The notes under the pieces are model-generated. The model searched no databases. It saw only the letters and a program-made list of their open reading frames with translations, and was not told where the DNA came from. Both the position numbers and the translations under genes were made by a program. DNA of 64,000 bases from Actinopolymorpha sp. NPDC004070 (GTDB taxonomy: Bacteria; Actinomycetota; Actinomycetes; Propionibacteriales; Actinopolymorphaceae): positions 186,001 to 250,000 of the forward strand of contig NZ_JBEXMJ010000010.1 of assembly GCF_040610475.1 (NCBI RefSeq), written 5' to 3'. Positions 1-9,705 of this stretch are shown one piece after another (position 1 is the first letter of the stretch; every line of letters starts with the position of its first letter).

Positions 1-553
1 CCCGGAGCCGGTCGACCGTCTGCATGGTCTCGTCGACCGACAGCGTCGTCTGGGACAACCAGGCCACGCGGGACGGGTCACGAACCTCGATCCGGTCCAC
101 GTCGTCGGGTCCCTCGACGAGCTGGATGTGGTCGGGGGCCTCCCCGGCAGTGCCCTCGACCTCCTCGTGGCCGGCGTGGCCGATGAGGAGGATGTCCTGG
201 CCGCCGCCGGCGAACCTGCGGGCCTCGTTGTGCACCTTCGTCACCAGCGGGCAGGTCGCGTCGATCGTCCGCAGCGAACGCTCCTCGGCCTCCGCGTGCA
301 CGGCGGGTGAGACGCCGTGGGCGGAGAACACCACGGTCGCGCCCTCCGGCACGCTCTCCAGCTCGTCCACGAACACCGCGCCACGCGCTTCGAGGCTGCT
401 GACCACGTGCTTGTTGTGCACGATCTGCTTGCGGACGTAGACGGGCGGCCCGTACTTGTCCAGGGCCTTCTCGACCGTGATCACCGCCCGGTCGACTCCG
501 GCGCAGTAACCGCGCGGGGCAGCGAGCAGGACTCGGCGTTCGCTCGACGTCAT
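1..553 (-). CDS. ispH: 4-hydroxy-3-methylbut-2-enyl diphosphate reductase (IspH), C-terminus outside window
   Basis: Last enzyme of the MEP isoprenoid pathway, a cytosolic 4Fe-4S protein that converts HMBPP to IPP and DMAPP. The visible 184 residues begin with the family hallmark [14 protein letters not shown], followed by [30 protein letters not shown] and [10 protein letters not shown], covering the first two cluster cysteines and the substrate His residues. The gene runs off the left edge, so about 40% is missing. I take ATG 553 because TACCAT lies 7 nt upstream, fitting the leaderless pattern seen elsewhere here; ATG 562 in the same frame is possible. It diverges from xseA across about 190 bp. 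Confidence 0.95.
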   Translation of the reverse strand, partial: MTSSERRVLLAAPRGYCAGVDRAVITVEKALDKYGPPVYVRKQIVHNKHVVSSLEARGAVFVDELESVPEGATVVFSAHGVSPAVHAEAEERSLRTIDATCPLVTKVHNEARRFAGGGQDILLIGHAGHEEVEGTAGEAPDHIQLVEGPDDVDRIEVRDPSRVAWLSQTTLSVDETMQTVDRLR

Positions 554-741
554 GCCACTCATGGTAGGTGGCCCGGCCGGCGACGATGCCCGCCCGCCGG
601 GGTGAGGCGTCCCACGTCCACCCCGGGCCACACCTCGCCGACCGCCCGCGACGGCGGGCGCCTCCTCGTGCGACGGGCCGCGGAAAGGGACGAAAGGGGC
701 ACCTCCGCCGCGACGTCGGAGCCGGCCCGTAGGGTCTGCCC

Positions 742-2043
742 ATGGCCCTGCAGACGTCGCCGGAAAGCCCCGCGCCAGTACGCCAGATCGCCAACCTGAT
801 CGGCCAGTGGATCGGCCGCCTCGGCGCGGTCTGGGTCGAGGGCCAGGTGGCGCAGCTGACCAGGCGGCCCGGCACCTCCACGGTCTTCCTGACGCTGCGC
901 GACCCGGTGGCCGACATCTCTGTGCAGGTCACCTGCCCGCGCCGGGTGTTCGACATCGTGGACCCGCCGGTGGTGGAGGGCGCGCGCGTCCTCGTCCACG
1001 CCCGCCCGGCCTACTACGCTCCGAGAGGCACGCTGTCCCTGGCCGCGTCCGACATTCGCCCCGTCGGCCTCGGTGACCTCCTCGCCCGCATCGAACGCCG
1101 CAAGCGGCTGCTGGCCGCGGAGGGCCTGTTCGCCCGCGAGCGCAAGCGCCCGCTGCCGTTCCTGCCCACCCGGATCGGGCTGGTCTGCGGCCGCAACTCC
1201 GCCGCCGAGCACGACGTGCTCGAGAACACCCGGCGCCGGTGGGCGGCGGTGAAATTCCGGGTGGAGAACGTCGCCGTCCAGGGGCCCCAGTCCGCCGGCC
1301 AGGTGATGGAGGCGCTGCGGCGGCTGGACGCCGACGCGACCGTGGACGTCATCGTGGTGGCCCGCGGCGGTGGTTCGGTGGAGGATCTGCTGCCGTTCTC
1401 CGACGAGGGCCTGATCCGCGCCGTGGCGGAGTGCCGTACGCCGGTGGTGAGCGCGATCGGGCACGAGCAGGACTCACCACTGCTCGACCTGGTGGCCGAC
1501 GTACGCGCGTCCACACCGACCGACGCGGCTCGGCGGATCGTGCCGGACGTCGGCGAGGAGACCGCTCGGGTCGACGCACTGCGCGGCCGCGCCCGCCAGT
1601 TGTTCGGCGCCTGGCTGGACCGCGAGCTGACCGGCCTGCACACGTTGCGGGCGAGGTCGGCGCTCGGCGACCCGGATCGTGATCTGGGACGCCGCGCCGA
1701 GCAGATCGTGGCGCTGCGCGCCCGCGCCGACCGTTGCGTCGGACAGCTGCTGGACCGCGCCGACGACAACCTGCACCACCAGCTGGCCAGGGTGCGTGCG
1801 CTGTCTCCGAAGGCGACGCTGGACCGGGGCTACGCCGTCGTGCAGAAGGCCGACGGGCACGCGGTCCGCGACCCCGCGGAGGTGAGCGGGGGCGAGCTTC
1901 TGGCCGCCCGGGTGGCCGCCGGGCAGTTCTCGGTCCGCGTAGAGGACGCCGGCGACGCGTCGGACACCACGTCCGGGTCGAGCGCCGGGGCGGATACCGC
2001 GGCGAAGTCGGAGTCGGCGCGCGCGACCGGCACACGCCGATGA
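742..2043 (+). CDS. xseA: Exodeoxyribonuclease VII large subunit
   Basis: Catalytic subunit of exonuclease VII, which degrades single-stranded DNA from either end into short oligonucleotides in repair. 433 aa, usual for the family. An N-terminal OB-fold (about residues 10-110, with [13 protein letters not shown] and VFLTLRDP) precedes the catalytic region carrying [33 protein letters not shown] and [16 protein letters not shown], then a coiled-coil region and a short Ser/Ala-rich tail. TAGGGT at 730-735 lies 6 nt before ATG 742, so the message is probably leaderless. xseB follows 70 bp downstream under its own similar -10 hexamer. Confidence 0.96.
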   Translation: MALQTSPESPAPVRQIANLIGQWIGRLGAVWVEGQVAQLTRRPGTSTVFLTLRDPVADISVQVTCPRRVFDIVDPPVVEGARVLVHARPAYYAPRGTLSLAASDIRPVGLGDLLARIERRKRLLAAEGLFARERKRPLPFLPTRIGLVCGRNSAAEHDVLENTRRRWAAVKFRVENVAVQGPQSAGQVMEALRRLDADATVDVIVVARGGGSVEDLLPFSDEGLIRAVAECRTPVVSAIGHEQDSPLLDLVADVRASTPTDAARRIVPDVGEETARVDALRGRARQLFGAWLDRELTGLHTLRARSALGDPDRDLGRRAEQIVALRARADRCVGQLLDRADDNLHHQLARVRALSPKATLDRGYAVVQKADGHAVRDPAEVSGGELLAARVAAGQFSVRVEDAGDASDTTSGSSAGADTAAKSESARATGTRR

Positions 2044-2113
2044 GGCCGATGAGGCCGCCCGGGTTCGGACCATCGGCACCTGCGCGGGGGTGGGCGTCGA
2101 TAGGGTCTGGAGG

Positions 2114-2365
2114 GTGAGCGAGCCCGACACCCGCGAGCCCGAGACCGCACTGTCGTACGAACAGGCCCGAGACGAGCTGGTCGACGTCGTACGCCAACTG
2201 GAAGCCGGCGGCACCACCCTCGAGGAGTCGCTGCGCCTGTGGGAGCGCGGCGAGGAGCTCGCGGCGATCTGCCAGGGCTGGCTCGACGGCGCCCGGGCCC
2301 GGCTGGAGGCCGCTCGCGCGTCGAAGGAGCAGGACGAGATCGAGGATCTCGACGAGGACGAGTAG
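2114..2365 (+). CDS. xseB: Exodeoxyribonuclease VII small subunit
   Basis: Small subunit whose helices coat the elongated stalk of XseA. 83 aa, predicted helical, with the family signature [20 protein letters not shown] and [11 protein letters not shown] followed by an acidic tail. GTG 2114 is chosen because TAGGGT (2101-2106) sits 7 nt upstream; an in-frame GTG at 2090 would put that promoter element inside the gene. Directly follows xseA and precedes glpX, an order common in actinobacteria. Confidence 0.93.
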   Translation: MSEPDTREPETALSYEQARDELVDVVRQLEAGGTTLEESLRLWERGEELAAICQGWLDGARARLEAARASKEQDEIEDLDEDE

Positions 2366-2423
2366 CGCCGCGGACCAGCGCGGAGACCGACATCGGACGC
2401 CGGTGAAGGACAGCAGGGAGACC

Positions 2424-3476
2424 ATGGCCAGCACGAGCACCACCGCCAGCAGCGACGGCGTGCCCGCTCCGCTGCGGACCGACGCGGACGCACCCGACCG
2501 CAACCTCGCCCTCGAGCTCGTCCGGGTGACCGAGGCGGCCGCGATGGCCGGCGGCCGGTGGGTGGGCCGCGGCGACAAGAACGGCGCCGACCGGGCGGCC
2601 GTCAACGCCATGCGCACGCTCATCGCCTCCGTCGGCATGCACGGCGTGGTGGTCATCGGCGAGGGCGAGAAGGACAATGCGCCGATGCTCTACAACGGCG
2701 AGGAGGTCGGCTCCGGCGAAGGGCCCGAGTGCGACGTCGCGGTCGACCCGATCGACGGCACCACCCTCACCGCCAAGGGCATGAGCAACGCCGTGTCCGT
2801 GCTCGCGGTGGCACCGCGCGGTGCGATGTACGACCCGTCCGCGGTCTTCTACATGGAGAAGCTGGCCACCGGTCCCGAGGCGGCCGACGCCATCGACATC
2901 ACCGCGCCGATCACCGAGAACATCCACCGGGTCGCCCGCGCCAAGCGCGAGTCGCCCGAGGACGTGACCGTGGTGATCCTCGACCGGCCCCGGCACAAGG
3001 AGCTGGTGCAGGAGGTCCGGGCGACGGGCGCGCGGATCAAGTTCATCACCGACGGCGACGTGGCCGGCGCGATCATGGCGGCCCGCCCCGGCACCGGGGT
3101 CGACCTGCTGGCCGGCATCGGCGGCACGCCCGAAGGCATCATCGCCGCCTGCGCGATGAAGTGCATCGGCGGCATGATCCAGGGCCGGCTGTGGCCCAAG
3201 GACGATGCCGAACGCCAGAAGGCGATCGACGCGGGCCACGACATCGGCAAGGTCCTGACCACCGACGATCTGGTCTCCGGCGACGACGTGTTCTTCGTCG
3301 CCACCGGCATCACCGACGGCGAACTGCTCCAGGGCGTCCGCTACAGCGGCGACGGGGCGACGACGCACTCGCTGGTGATGCGGGCCCGCAGCGGCACGAT
3401 CCGGTCCATCATGTCCGAGCACGCGCTCAGCAAGCTCCGGGCCTACTCCTCGATCGACTTCGGCCGCGCCGGCTGA
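2424..3476 (+). CDS. glpX: Class II fructose-1,6-bisphosphatase
   Basis: Dephosphorylates fructose-1,6-bisphosphate in gluconeogenesis; in most actinobacteria the GlpX type is the main FBPase. 350 aa. Diagnostic motifs are [45 protein letters not shown] (metal and phosphate site), DRPRHKELV and [18 protein letters not shown] 2424 follows a GGGAG element at 2416-2420; an upstream in-frame GTG at 2403 has weaker support. It ends against a hairpin shared with the convergent DUF1707 gene. Confidence 0.96.
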   Translation: MASTSTTASSDGVPAPLRTDADAPDRNLALELVRVTEAAAMAGGRWVGRGDKNGADRAAVNAMRTLIASVGMHGVVVIGEGEKDNAPMLYNGEEVGSGEGPECDVAVDPIDGTTLTAKGMSNAVSVLAVAPRGAMYDPSAVFYMEKLATGPEAADAIDITAPITENIHRVARAKRESPEDVTVVILDRPRHKELVQEVRATGARIKFITDGDVAGAIMAARPGTGVDLLAGIGGTPEGIIAACAMKCIGGMIQGRLWPKDDAERQKAIDAGHDIGKVLTTDDLVSGDDVFFVATGITDGELLQGVRYSGDGATTHSLVMRARSGTIRSIMSEHALSKLRAYSSIDFGRAG

Positions 3477-3500
3477 GACCCTCGCTCGGCGGGGCCGGTT

Positions 3501-3535
3501 GAGCACCTACGCTCGGCTGCGCCGGCTGGGTGCTC
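3501..3535. terminator. Weak hairpin between convergent glpX and DUF1707 gene
   Basis: GAGCACC (3501-3507) pairs with GGTGCTC (3529-3535) around a GC-rich loop with a small internal GGC/GCC pairing. There is no T-tract. It is placed to serve both convergent genes. Confidence 0.4.
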
Positions 3536-3542
3536 CCGCCGC

Positions 3543-4157
3543 TCAGCGGCGGAACCACCCGCGGCGCGGCGGCTTGGCCGTGAGCTCACCGAGGACGACG
3601 GTCCCGCGCACCCTGATCACCGGCGTGCCGGGCCCCTGCACCCCACGGGTCTTGTTCTTGCGTTCGGCGAGGACGGTCGTCCCCCGCTCGAAGTCCACGG
3701 CGATGTCGTCGGGAACGATCAGCGTCAACTGGCCGAGGCCCACCTGGACGTCGAGTACGACCTCGTGCGGGATCGCCGCCTCGGTGAAGTCCAGCGTCAC
3801 GTCGCCCAGATAGGCGCGGGCGGACAGGCGCGGCGGCACCAGCCAGCGGCCGATCACCTTCTGCGAGCTGAGCAGGGCGTTCACCTCCGCGGGCCCGGGA
3901 CGGGCGGGGGCGTTCGCGGTGCTGCCGCCCCGCGGACGTGCCGGCCGTTCGGCGGCTTCGGGCAGGTCCGCGGTCAGCGGCACGAGCTCGCCGTAGGTCT
4001 TCGCCGCGAAGGTGCGTTCGAGCCGGGTCTCCAACTCGTCGAAGTCCAGCCGGCCCGCCCCGGCGGCACGCCTGAGCACCTCGGCGGTCTGTTCCCGGTC
4101 GGCGTCGGAGGCCCGGAGCTCACCGGAGCCGCCGGCCGCCCACGGGGTGTTGCTCAT
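3543..4157 (-). CDS. DUF1707 domain protein with LiaF-like C-terminal domain
   Basis: Function unknown; proteins of this build are linked to envelope-stress responses in Gram-positives. 204 aa, no signal peptide or membrane segment. Residues about 10-60 form a DUF1707 (SHOCT-like) domain (RASDADREQTAEVLRRAAG, LETRLERTFAAKTYGEL). The C-terminal half is the beta-rich LiaF/DUF2154-like domain (LDVQVGLGQLTLIVPDDIAV), ending in a basic RRGWFRR. ATG 4157 has AAGGAG 8 nt upstream. The gene stands alone between glpX and a divergent aminopropyltransferase-like gene. Confidence 0.85.
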   Translation of the reverse strand: MSNTPWAAGGSGELRASDADREQTAEVLRRAAGAGRLDFDELETRLERTFAAKTYGELVPLTADLPEAAERPARPRGGSTANAPARPGPAEVNALLSSQKVIGRWLVPPRLSARAYLGDVTLDFTEAAIPHEVVLDVQVGLGQLTLIVPDDIAVDFERGTTVLAERKNKTRGVQGPGTPVIRVRGTVVLGELTAKPPRRGWFRR

Positions 4158-4305
4158 GGTCACTCCTTCGACCTCACAGTCACGGCCCTGTGAAGGTTAG
4201 CCGCTCGGCGCGGCCGGGGCCTCCTCCCGACGAACGACAGGAGGCGTCGGGCGAGTACGCGTCACCCCGACAGGCAGCCTCGCGGTCCCGGCCTAGGCTG
4301 AGGCC

Positions 4306-5073
4306 GTGCTGCCCGACCCCGTTCCCAGCCCCGGTCCCGGCCTGGTTCCCGACCCCGGTCAGGCATTCGACCCGACGCGGCCGGTGACCCTGGCCGCCGA
4401 CGAGACGCCGCGAGGCTCGGTCGCCCTGCGCCGACGGTCGCTGGACCCCGCCGGTGCCGGTGAGGTGTACGAGCTGATCACCAACGGCACGTTCGTCATG
4501 GACACGCTGGAGACCACCACCGAGCGTCTGCTCGCCCAGGCCGCGCTGGTGTACGCACCGGCCGGCGCCGCCTGGTCGGTGGTCGTCGGCGGACTGGGCC
4601 TGGGGTTCACGGTGCGTGAGCTCCTCGCCGACGCGCGGGTCGCCCGGGTCGACGTGATCGAACTCGAACCCGCCGTCGTCGGCTGGGTCCGCGACGGGCT
4701 CGTCCCGCCCACCGCGGGGATCCTCGCCGACGAGCGGGTGCACGCCCACGTCGCCGACGTCCGCGGCTGGCTGCCGACGCTGCCCGCGGGCAGCACCGAC
4801 GCGATCCTGCTCGACGTCGACAACGGCCCGGACTTCCTGGTGCACCGCGCCAACACCGAGGTGTACGAACGCCCGTTCCTCGGCGTCGTCCGCCGCGCCC
4901 TGCGGCCGGGCGGGGTGGTCGCCGTGTGGTCGGCCACCCGGTCCACAGCTCTGCGCCGCCGGCTGGAGCGGGAGTTCGGGTCCTGCGAGGAGATCCACCG
5001 GGTGGTTCCCCGGGAGGGTCGCCGGCTCGACTACTACCTCTACGCCAGCCGCGCCGACCGCACCGGGGCGTGA
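4306..5073 (+). CDS. Spermidine synthase-like (aminopropyltransferase-fold) protein
   Basis: 255 aa with a Rossmann methyltransferase/aminopropyltransferase core: VVVGGLGLGFTVRELL is the nucleotide-binding loop, VDVIELEPAVVGW the acidic strand 2, and DAILLDVDNGPDFLVH the position of the spermidine synthase gatekeeper loop. FVMDTLETTTERLLA in the N-terminal third also matches spermidine synthases. Actinobacterial members of this group often lie far from polyamine genes, so the true acceptor is uncertain. GTG 4306 has TAGGCT 6 nt upstream (4294-4299). No partner genes adjacent. Confidence 0.8.
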   Translation: MLPDPVPSPGPGLVPDPGQAFDPTRPVTLAADETPRGSVALRRRSLDPAGAGEVYELITNGTFVMDTLETTTERLLAQAALVYAPAGAAWSVVVGGLGLGFTVRELLADARVARVDVIELEPAVVGWVRDGLVPPTAGILADERVHAHVADVRGWLPTLPAGSTDAILLDVDNGPDFLVHRANTEVYERPFLGVVRRALRPGGVVAVWSATRSTALRRRLEREFGSCEEIHRVVPREGRRLDYYLYASRADRTGA

Positions 5074-5113
5074 GACGCGTCACCTCCGTACGGATCTTCC
5101 CGCGTAGCAACCT

Positions 5114-5144
5114 ATTGGGTTGATCCAATCAACATTGACAATGT
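5114..5144. promoter_or_regulatory. AT-rich nested palindromes upstream of the citrate synthase gene
   Basis: An AT-rich island in very GC-rich DNA holds three nested inverted repeats: ATTGG/CCAAT (5114-5118 and 5125-5129), TTGAT-cca-ATCAA (5120-5132) and the perfect ACATTG-A-CAATGT (5132-5144). It lies 50-80 bp before ATG 5195, where an activator or repressor would bind. The ATTGG/CCAAT arms resemble GntR-type operators such as that of VanR, but the regulator is not identifiable here. Confidence 0.6.
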
Positions 5145-5194
5145 ATTTCCTTCGGCCGGACGCTCCTCTCATCCGCATTCACGGGAGGTAACTC

Positions 5195-6418
5195 ATGCCG
5201 TCCACCGCCACCACCTCGCGCGCCCGGTCCGGCGACCCCGGCGACCCCGGCAACCCCGGCAACCCGGCGGCCCCCGACGCCCCGGGCCCGATCGTCGTTC
5301 CGCGCGGCCTTGCCGGGGTGAGCGTCACCGACACCTCGATCGGCCACGTACGCGGGCGGGAGGGCTTCTACCACTACCGCCAGTACTCCGCCGTCGACCT
5401 CGCCGAGCGCCGCACGGTCGAGGACGTCTGGCACCTGTTGTTCGCCGGAGAGCTCCCCGACCGCGACCAGCGCGCGGAGTTCACCGCTCGCGTCACCGGG
5501 TACCGCGAGGTGCCGGCCGGGGTGCGGGACGTACTGCCCGCGATCGCCGCGGCGGCGCCCGCGCCCCTGGACGGCCTGCGGACCGCGCTCTCCCTCGCCG
5601 GCGCTGCGCAGGGCATGCGGCCACTGTGGGACCTGGACGAGGCGGCCCGGCGCGAGGACGCGCTTCGCCTGTGCGCGCAGGTGCCCACGCTGCTGACCGC
5701 GCTGCACCGGCTGGCGCGGGGCGAGGAGCCGGTCCCGCCGCGCGCGGATCTGCCGTACGCCGCGAACTACCTCTTCATGCTCACCGGCACCGAGCCCCGT
5801 CCCGAGCACGCCCGGGCCATCGAGCGCTACCTCGTCTCCACCATCGACCACGGCTTCAACGCCTCCACGTTCACCGCCCGGGTGATCGCCTCCACCGGCG
5901 CGGACCTCGCGGCCTGCCTGGTCGGTGCGGTCGGCGCCCTGTCCGGTCCGCTGCACGGCGGTGCGCCGAGCCGCGCGCTGGAGGCGCTGGACGCGGTCGG
6001 TACGCCGGACCGGATCGACCCGTGGGTACGCGAACGCATCGAGCGCGGCGAGCGGATCATGGGGTTCGGCCACCCGGTCTACCGCACCGAGGACCCGCGG
6101 TCGCGGATGCTCCGTCGTACGGCCCGGGAACTCGGCGGCGACCTGGTGGAGTTCGCGACGGAGGTGGAGAGCCGGGTGCTCGCACTGCTCGCCGAACTCA
6201 AGCCGGACCGCGAGATCCACACCAACGTGGAGTTCTACGCCGGCGTGGTGATGGAGCTGTGCGGGCTGCCCCGGACGATGTTCACCCCGACGTTCGCCTC
6301 CAGCCGGGTGATCGGCTGGTCGGCACACGTGCTGGAGCAGGCCCGGGACCGCAAGATCATCCGGCCGGACGCGAGGTACGTCGGTGCGCCTCCCCCGCAG
6401 CCGGTGCCGGAGATCTGA
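5195..6418 (+). CDS. Citrate synthase family protein
   Basis: Condenses acetyl-CoA (or propionyl-CoA) with oxaloacetate. 407 aa. The two catalytic histidines are present as GPLHGG (His254) and GFGHPVYR (His293). The usual catalytic Asp of the NVDFY motif is replaced by Glu346 in TNVEFYAG, a conservative change that may alter rate or acyl-CoA preference. The first 35 residues are a disordered Gly-Asp-Pro-Asn repeat. A good Shine-Dalgarno GGGAGG precedes ATG 5195, and the upstream region carries palindromes. It converges, 4 bp apart, with a second citrate-synthase-like gene. It could be a 2-methylcitrate synthase; no prpB or prpD is nearby. Confidence 0.88.
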   Translation: MPSTATTSRARSGDPGDPGNPGNPAAPDAPGPIVVPRGLAGVSVTDTSIGHVRGREGFYHYRQYSAVDLAERRTVEDVWHLLFAGELPDRDQRAEFTARVTGYREVPAGVRDVLPAIAAAAPAPLDGLRTALSLAGAAQGMRPLWDLDEAARREDALRLCAQVPTLLTALHRLARGEEPVPPRADLPYAANYLFMLTGTEPRPEHARAIERYLVSTIDHGFNASTFTARVIASTGADLAACLVGAVGALSGPLHGGAPSRALEALDAVGTPDRIDPWVRERIERGERIMGFGHPVYRTEDPRSRMLRRTARELGGDLVEFATEVESRVLALLAELKPDREIHTNVEFYAGVVMELCGLPRTMFTPTFASSRVIGWSAHVLEQARDRKIIRPDARYVGAPPPQPVPEI

Positions 6419-6422
6419 CCGC

Positions 6423-7697
6423 TCAGCCCGGGGCGCCCGGGGCGCCTGGGGTGCTCGGCGTGCTGCCGGGCGGCGGGCCGGTGTAGAGGGCGCGGGGGCG
6501 GAACCGCAGCCGATGGGGGTACTCCTCCAGGGCATGCGCGACCAGCCCCGCGACCCGGCCGAGGAGAAAGATCATCTCGCCGGACCCTTCTGTCAACCCA
6601 AACTTGACAGCGAGGGCCGCCAGCGCCAGGTCGGCGTTGGGTGCCGGGCCGCCGTGCCGGCCGACCACCCGCACCAGTTCGGTGACCACGGCGTCCATCC
6701 CATCGACGCCGGTGACGCCATCGACACCGGCCCGCGCGGGGTCCCCACCGGCCTCGCGTACCAGCTCCAGCAGGGCGTCCGCGCGCGGATCCCGGCCGGT
6801 GTAGACCTTGTGGCCGAAGCCCGGCAGAGGCTCCCCGCCACGCAGCCGGTCACCGACCACCCGGGGCACCTCCGCCGGGTCGGTCGTCGTACGCAGCAAC
6901 GCCTCCAGCCCGGACGCGCTCGCACCGTGCAGGATCCCGCCACCGGCACTCAACCCGGTGAGCACCACGAGGTACGGGTCGGCCCACACCGACGCGGCGA
7001 CCCGGGCGGCGAGAGTGGAGGCGGCGAGCTCGTGGTCGGCGAGCAGGACCAGCGCCGCGTTCAGCGCCCGGATCTCACCCGGCCCGGGTGCACGGTCGGC
7101 CAGCCGCGACCACAGCCGCTCGGCGACCGACGCCCCGACGGTGGGCGAGCGTTCGGGCAGGGAGTCGACGATGCCGGCGACCAGCGCGCGGGCGGCCGCC
7201 ACCACCGCTGCCGGCCGGCGGTCGTCGCGCATCGGGTCCGCGGCGGCCAGCGCTGCCACCACGACCCGCATCCGGTCCACCGGGCGGGTGGACGCGGGCA
7301 GCGCAGCCTGGGCCTGCCGGCCCACCTCGATCGCCGCCGGGGATGCCCGCCACGGGTCGGTGTCTGCGCTCTCCCACAACAGCGCGGCGACGTCCTCGAA
7401 CGATTCCGTCCGGGCGAGCACCACCGCGTCGCGCCCCCGGTAGTAGAGCGCGCCCTCCGGGTCGAGCAGCGTCAGCCCGGTGTCGACCACGACCTCCAGC
7501 GCGCCCGCCCTCCCGCCGCGGCGGTTCCGCCGGGCCAGGCGTTCGACCTCGATCCGGTCGAATCTCGACGACCGCCGGTCGGCACCCGGGTGGCGGGTCA
7601 GCACGCCCCGGCTCACGTACGCGTACACCGTCTCGGCCTTCACCCCGAGCAGGTCGGCAGCCTGGGCGGTGGTCATCCAGCGGGTGGACTCGCTCAC
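6423..7697 (-). CDS. Citrate synthase-like protein with N-terminal MerR/excisionase-type DNA-binding domain
   Basis: 424 aa. Residues about 8-50 are a winged-helix module (MTTAQAADLLGVKAETVYAY, then SRFDRIEVERLARR) and the rest is a citrate synthase fold. Catalytic-type histidines are present in GGGILHGASA and GFGHKVYTGRDPR; the last conserved block reads NADLALAALAVKFGL. Start GTG 7697 places TGAGGT 7 nt upstream. The DNA-binding fusion recurs in actinobacterial citrate synthase paralogues; its role is unknown. An inferred possibility is that it senses acyl-CoA or oxaloacetate and regulates the adjacent citrate synthase. The C-terminus is Gly-Ala-Pro-rich. Confidence 0.85.
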   Translation of the reverse strand: MSESTRWMTTAQAADLLGVKAETVYAYVSRGVLTRHPGADRRSSRFDRIEVERLARRNRRGGRAGALEVVVDTGLTLLDPEGALYYRGRDAVVLARTESFEDVAALLWESADTDPWRASPAAIEVGRQAQAALPASTRPVDRMRVVVAALAAADPMRDDRRPAAVVAAARALVAGIVDSLPERSPTVGASVAERLWSRLADRAPGPGEIRALNAALVLLADHELAASTLAARVAASVWADPYLVVLTGLSAGGGILHGASASGLEALLRTTTDPAEVPRVVGDRLRGGEPLPGFGHKVYTGRDPRADALLELVREAGGDPARAGVDGVTGVDGMDAVVTELVRVVGRHGGPAPNADLALAALAVKFGLTEGSGEMIFLLGRVAGLVAHALEEYPHRLRFRPRALYTGPPPGSTPSTPGAPGAPG

Positions 7698-7748
7698 ATC
7701 GGCAACCTCATCACATCCACGACGAGGCGGGCGGAATAGAGTCGGCCC

Positions 7749-9149
7749 ATGGCGCAGGAGCGAGAGCAGGACTACCGGATCGAACGCGACACCATGGGCG
7801 AGGTCAGGGTTCCCGCCGATGCGAAGTGGCGGGCACAGACCCAGCGCGCGGTGGAGAACTTCCCGATCTCCGGCTCGGTGCTGGAGGCCCAGCACATCCG
7901 AGCACTCGCCCTGATCAAGGGCGCGGCGGCGAAGGTCAACGCCGAGCTCGGCGTCATCGACGCCGACCTCGCCAAGGCGATCCAGGAGGCCGCCGCCGCC
8001 GTGGCCACCGGCACCCACGACGCACACTTCCCGATCGACGTGTTCCAGACCGGCTCGGGCACCTCCAGCAACATGAACACCAACGAGGTGCTGGCCACTC
8101 TGGCCACCGAGGCGCTCGGCCGGCCCGTCCACCCCAACGACCACGTCAACGCCTCGCAGTCCAGCAACGACGTGTTTCCCTCCTCCATCCACATCGCCGC
8201 GACGTACGCCGTCCTCAACGACCTGATCCCGGCGCTGTCGCACCTGTCCGACGCGCTGGAGACGAAGGCGGCCGAGTTCGCCGAGGTGGTGAAGTCGGGG
8301 CGTACGCACCTGATGGACGCCACGCCGGTGACGCTCGGCCAGGAGTTCGGCGGGTACGCCGCGCAGATCCGGTACGGCATCGAGCGCGTGGAGTCCACAC
8401 TCCCCCGCGTCGGCGAGCTTCCCCTCGGCGGCACCGCGGTCGGCACCGGCATCAACACCCCGCCCGGGTTCGCCGAGAAGGTGATCGCCGAGCTCGTCGA
8501 GACGACCGGCCTGCCGCTGCGGGAGGCCCGCAACCACTTCGAGGCGCAGGGCGCCCGCGACGCGCTGGTCGAGCTGTCCGGTCAGCTCCGTACCATCGCG
8601 GTCGGCCTCTACAAGGCGGCCAACGACATCCGCTGGATGGGCTCGGGCCCGCGCGCCGGCCTCGGCGAGCTCTCGCTGCCCGACCTGCAGCCGGGGTCGA
8701 GCATCATGCCCGGCAAGGTCAATCCCGTCATTCCCGAGGCGGCCCGCCAGGTCGTGGCGCAGGTCGTCGGCAACGACGCGGCGGTGGCGTTCGCGGGTTC
8801 GCAGGGCGACTTCGAACTCAACGTCATGCTGCCGGTGATCGCGCGCAACCTGCTGGAGTCGATCCGGCTGCTCACCAACGTGAGCGTGCTGTTCGCCGAC
8901 CGGCTGGTGGCCGGGATCACCGCCAACGCCGAACGCTGCCGCGAGTACGCCGAGTCCTCGCCCTCGGTGGTCACCCCGCTGAACCGCTACATCGGCTACG
9001 AGAACGCCGCGAAGGTCGCGAAGACCGCGCTCTCCGAGCGCAAGACCATCCGGCAGGTCGTGATCGAGCAGGGGTACGTCGAACGCGGCGACCTCACCGA
9101 GGAGCAACTCGACAAGGCGCTCGACGTCTTGTCGATGACGCACCCCTGA
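7749..9149 (+). CDS. fumC: Class II fumarate hydratase
   Basis: TCA-cycle fumarase, an iron-independent homotetramer interconverting fumarate and malate. 466 aa, full length. Motifs: [48 protein letters not shown] and the superfamily signature [15 protein letters not shown] with the catalytic Ser loop. TAGAGT (7737-7742) lies 6 nt before ATG 7749, so translation probably begins at the transcript 5' end. It diverges from the DNA-binding-domain citrate synthase across 51 bp, so both promoters share that gap. Confidence 0.97.
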   Translation: MAQEREQDYRIERDTMGEVRVPADAKWRAQTQRAVENFPISGSVLEAQHIRALALIKGAAAKVNAELGVIDADLAKAIQEAAAAVATGTHDAHFPIDVFQTGSGTSSNMNTNEVLATLATEALGRPVHPNDHVNASQSSNDVFPSSIHIAATYAVLNDLIPALSHLSDALETKAAEFAEVVKSGRTHLMDATPVTLGQEFGGYAAQIRYGIERVESTLPRVGELPLGGTAVGTGINTPPGFAEKVIAELVETTGLPLREARNHFEAQGARDALVELSGQLRTIAVGLYKAANDIRWMGSGPRAGLGELSLPDLQPGSSIMPGKVNPVIPEAARQVVAQVVGNDAAVAFAGSQGDFELNVMLPVIARNLLESIRLLTNVSVLFADRLVAGITANAERCREYAESSPSVVTPLNRYIGYENAAKVAKTALSERKTIRQVVIEQGYVERGDLTEEQLDKALDVLSMTHP

Positions 9150-9182
9150 CCCTGCCGATCTGGACCTGGCCCTGGATCGCCC

Positions 9183-9695
9183 ATGCTCGACGAGGAACAC
9201 CGGCCGGCGGCCGGAGTCGCCGCGCTGGTGCGGGAGTTCCACGAGGCGTTCGGGCTCGGTGCGGCGGACGCTCCGGTGCCCCGTCCTGACTCCTGGCGGC
9301 TGCGGATCGCCTTGCTGCGTGAGGAGTTCGAGGAGTACGTCGAGGCTGCCGAGGCCGGTGACCTGGTGGCTGTGGCCGACGCGCTGGCCGACATGACGTA
9401 CGTCATCTACGGAACGGCGTGCGAGTACGGCATCCCGCTGGATGCCGTACTCGCCGAGGTTCATCGGTCCAACATGAGCAAGCTCGGCCCGGACGGTCGG
9501 CCGATCCTGCGCGCGGACGGCAAGGTGGTCAAGGGGCCGGAATTCTCCGCGCCGGCGATCGCCCCGATCCTGCGTGGCGCCGGCCACGCAGATTCTTCCG
9601 CGGAAGAATCCCGGGCCAGGCCGGTGTCGCCGAGCCGGCTGATCGGGTGGCCGAGGATGCCCACGAGGCGGGTACGGGTGATCGTTCGCGACTAG
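9183..9695 (+). CDS. MazG-like / phosphoribosyl-ATP pyrophosphohydrolase superfamily protein
   Basis: 170 aa all-alpha NTP-pyrophosphohydrolase-type protein. The metal-binding helices are LREEFEEYVEA and VADALADMTYVIYGTA, with HRSNMSKLG after them, as in HisE/MazG-like proteins. The core ends near residue 130; about 40 further residues are low-complexity and basic and contain a 20-bp DNA palindrome, so the natural end may once have been earlier. No clear Shine-Dalgarno; ATG 9183 is 33 bp after fumC. Likely a nucleotide-pool cleaning role; substrate unknown. Confidence 0.75.
   Translation: MLDEEHRPAAGVAALVREFHEAFGLGAADAPVPRPDSWRLRIALLREEFEEYVEAAEAGDLVAVADALADMTYVIYGTACEYGIPLDAVLAEVHRSNMSKLGPDGRPILRADGKVVKGPEFSAPAIAPILRGAGHADSSAEESRARPVSPSRLIGWPRMPTRRVRVIVRD
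9591..9610. repeat. 20-bp perfect palindrome
   Basis: GATTCTTCCGCGGAAGAATC is perfectly self-complementary and lies in the atypical 3' extension of the MazG-like gene. Its core TTCCGCGGAA recurs at 10561-10570. Confidence 0.7.
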
Positions 9696-9705
9696 GATCG
9701 CGACG

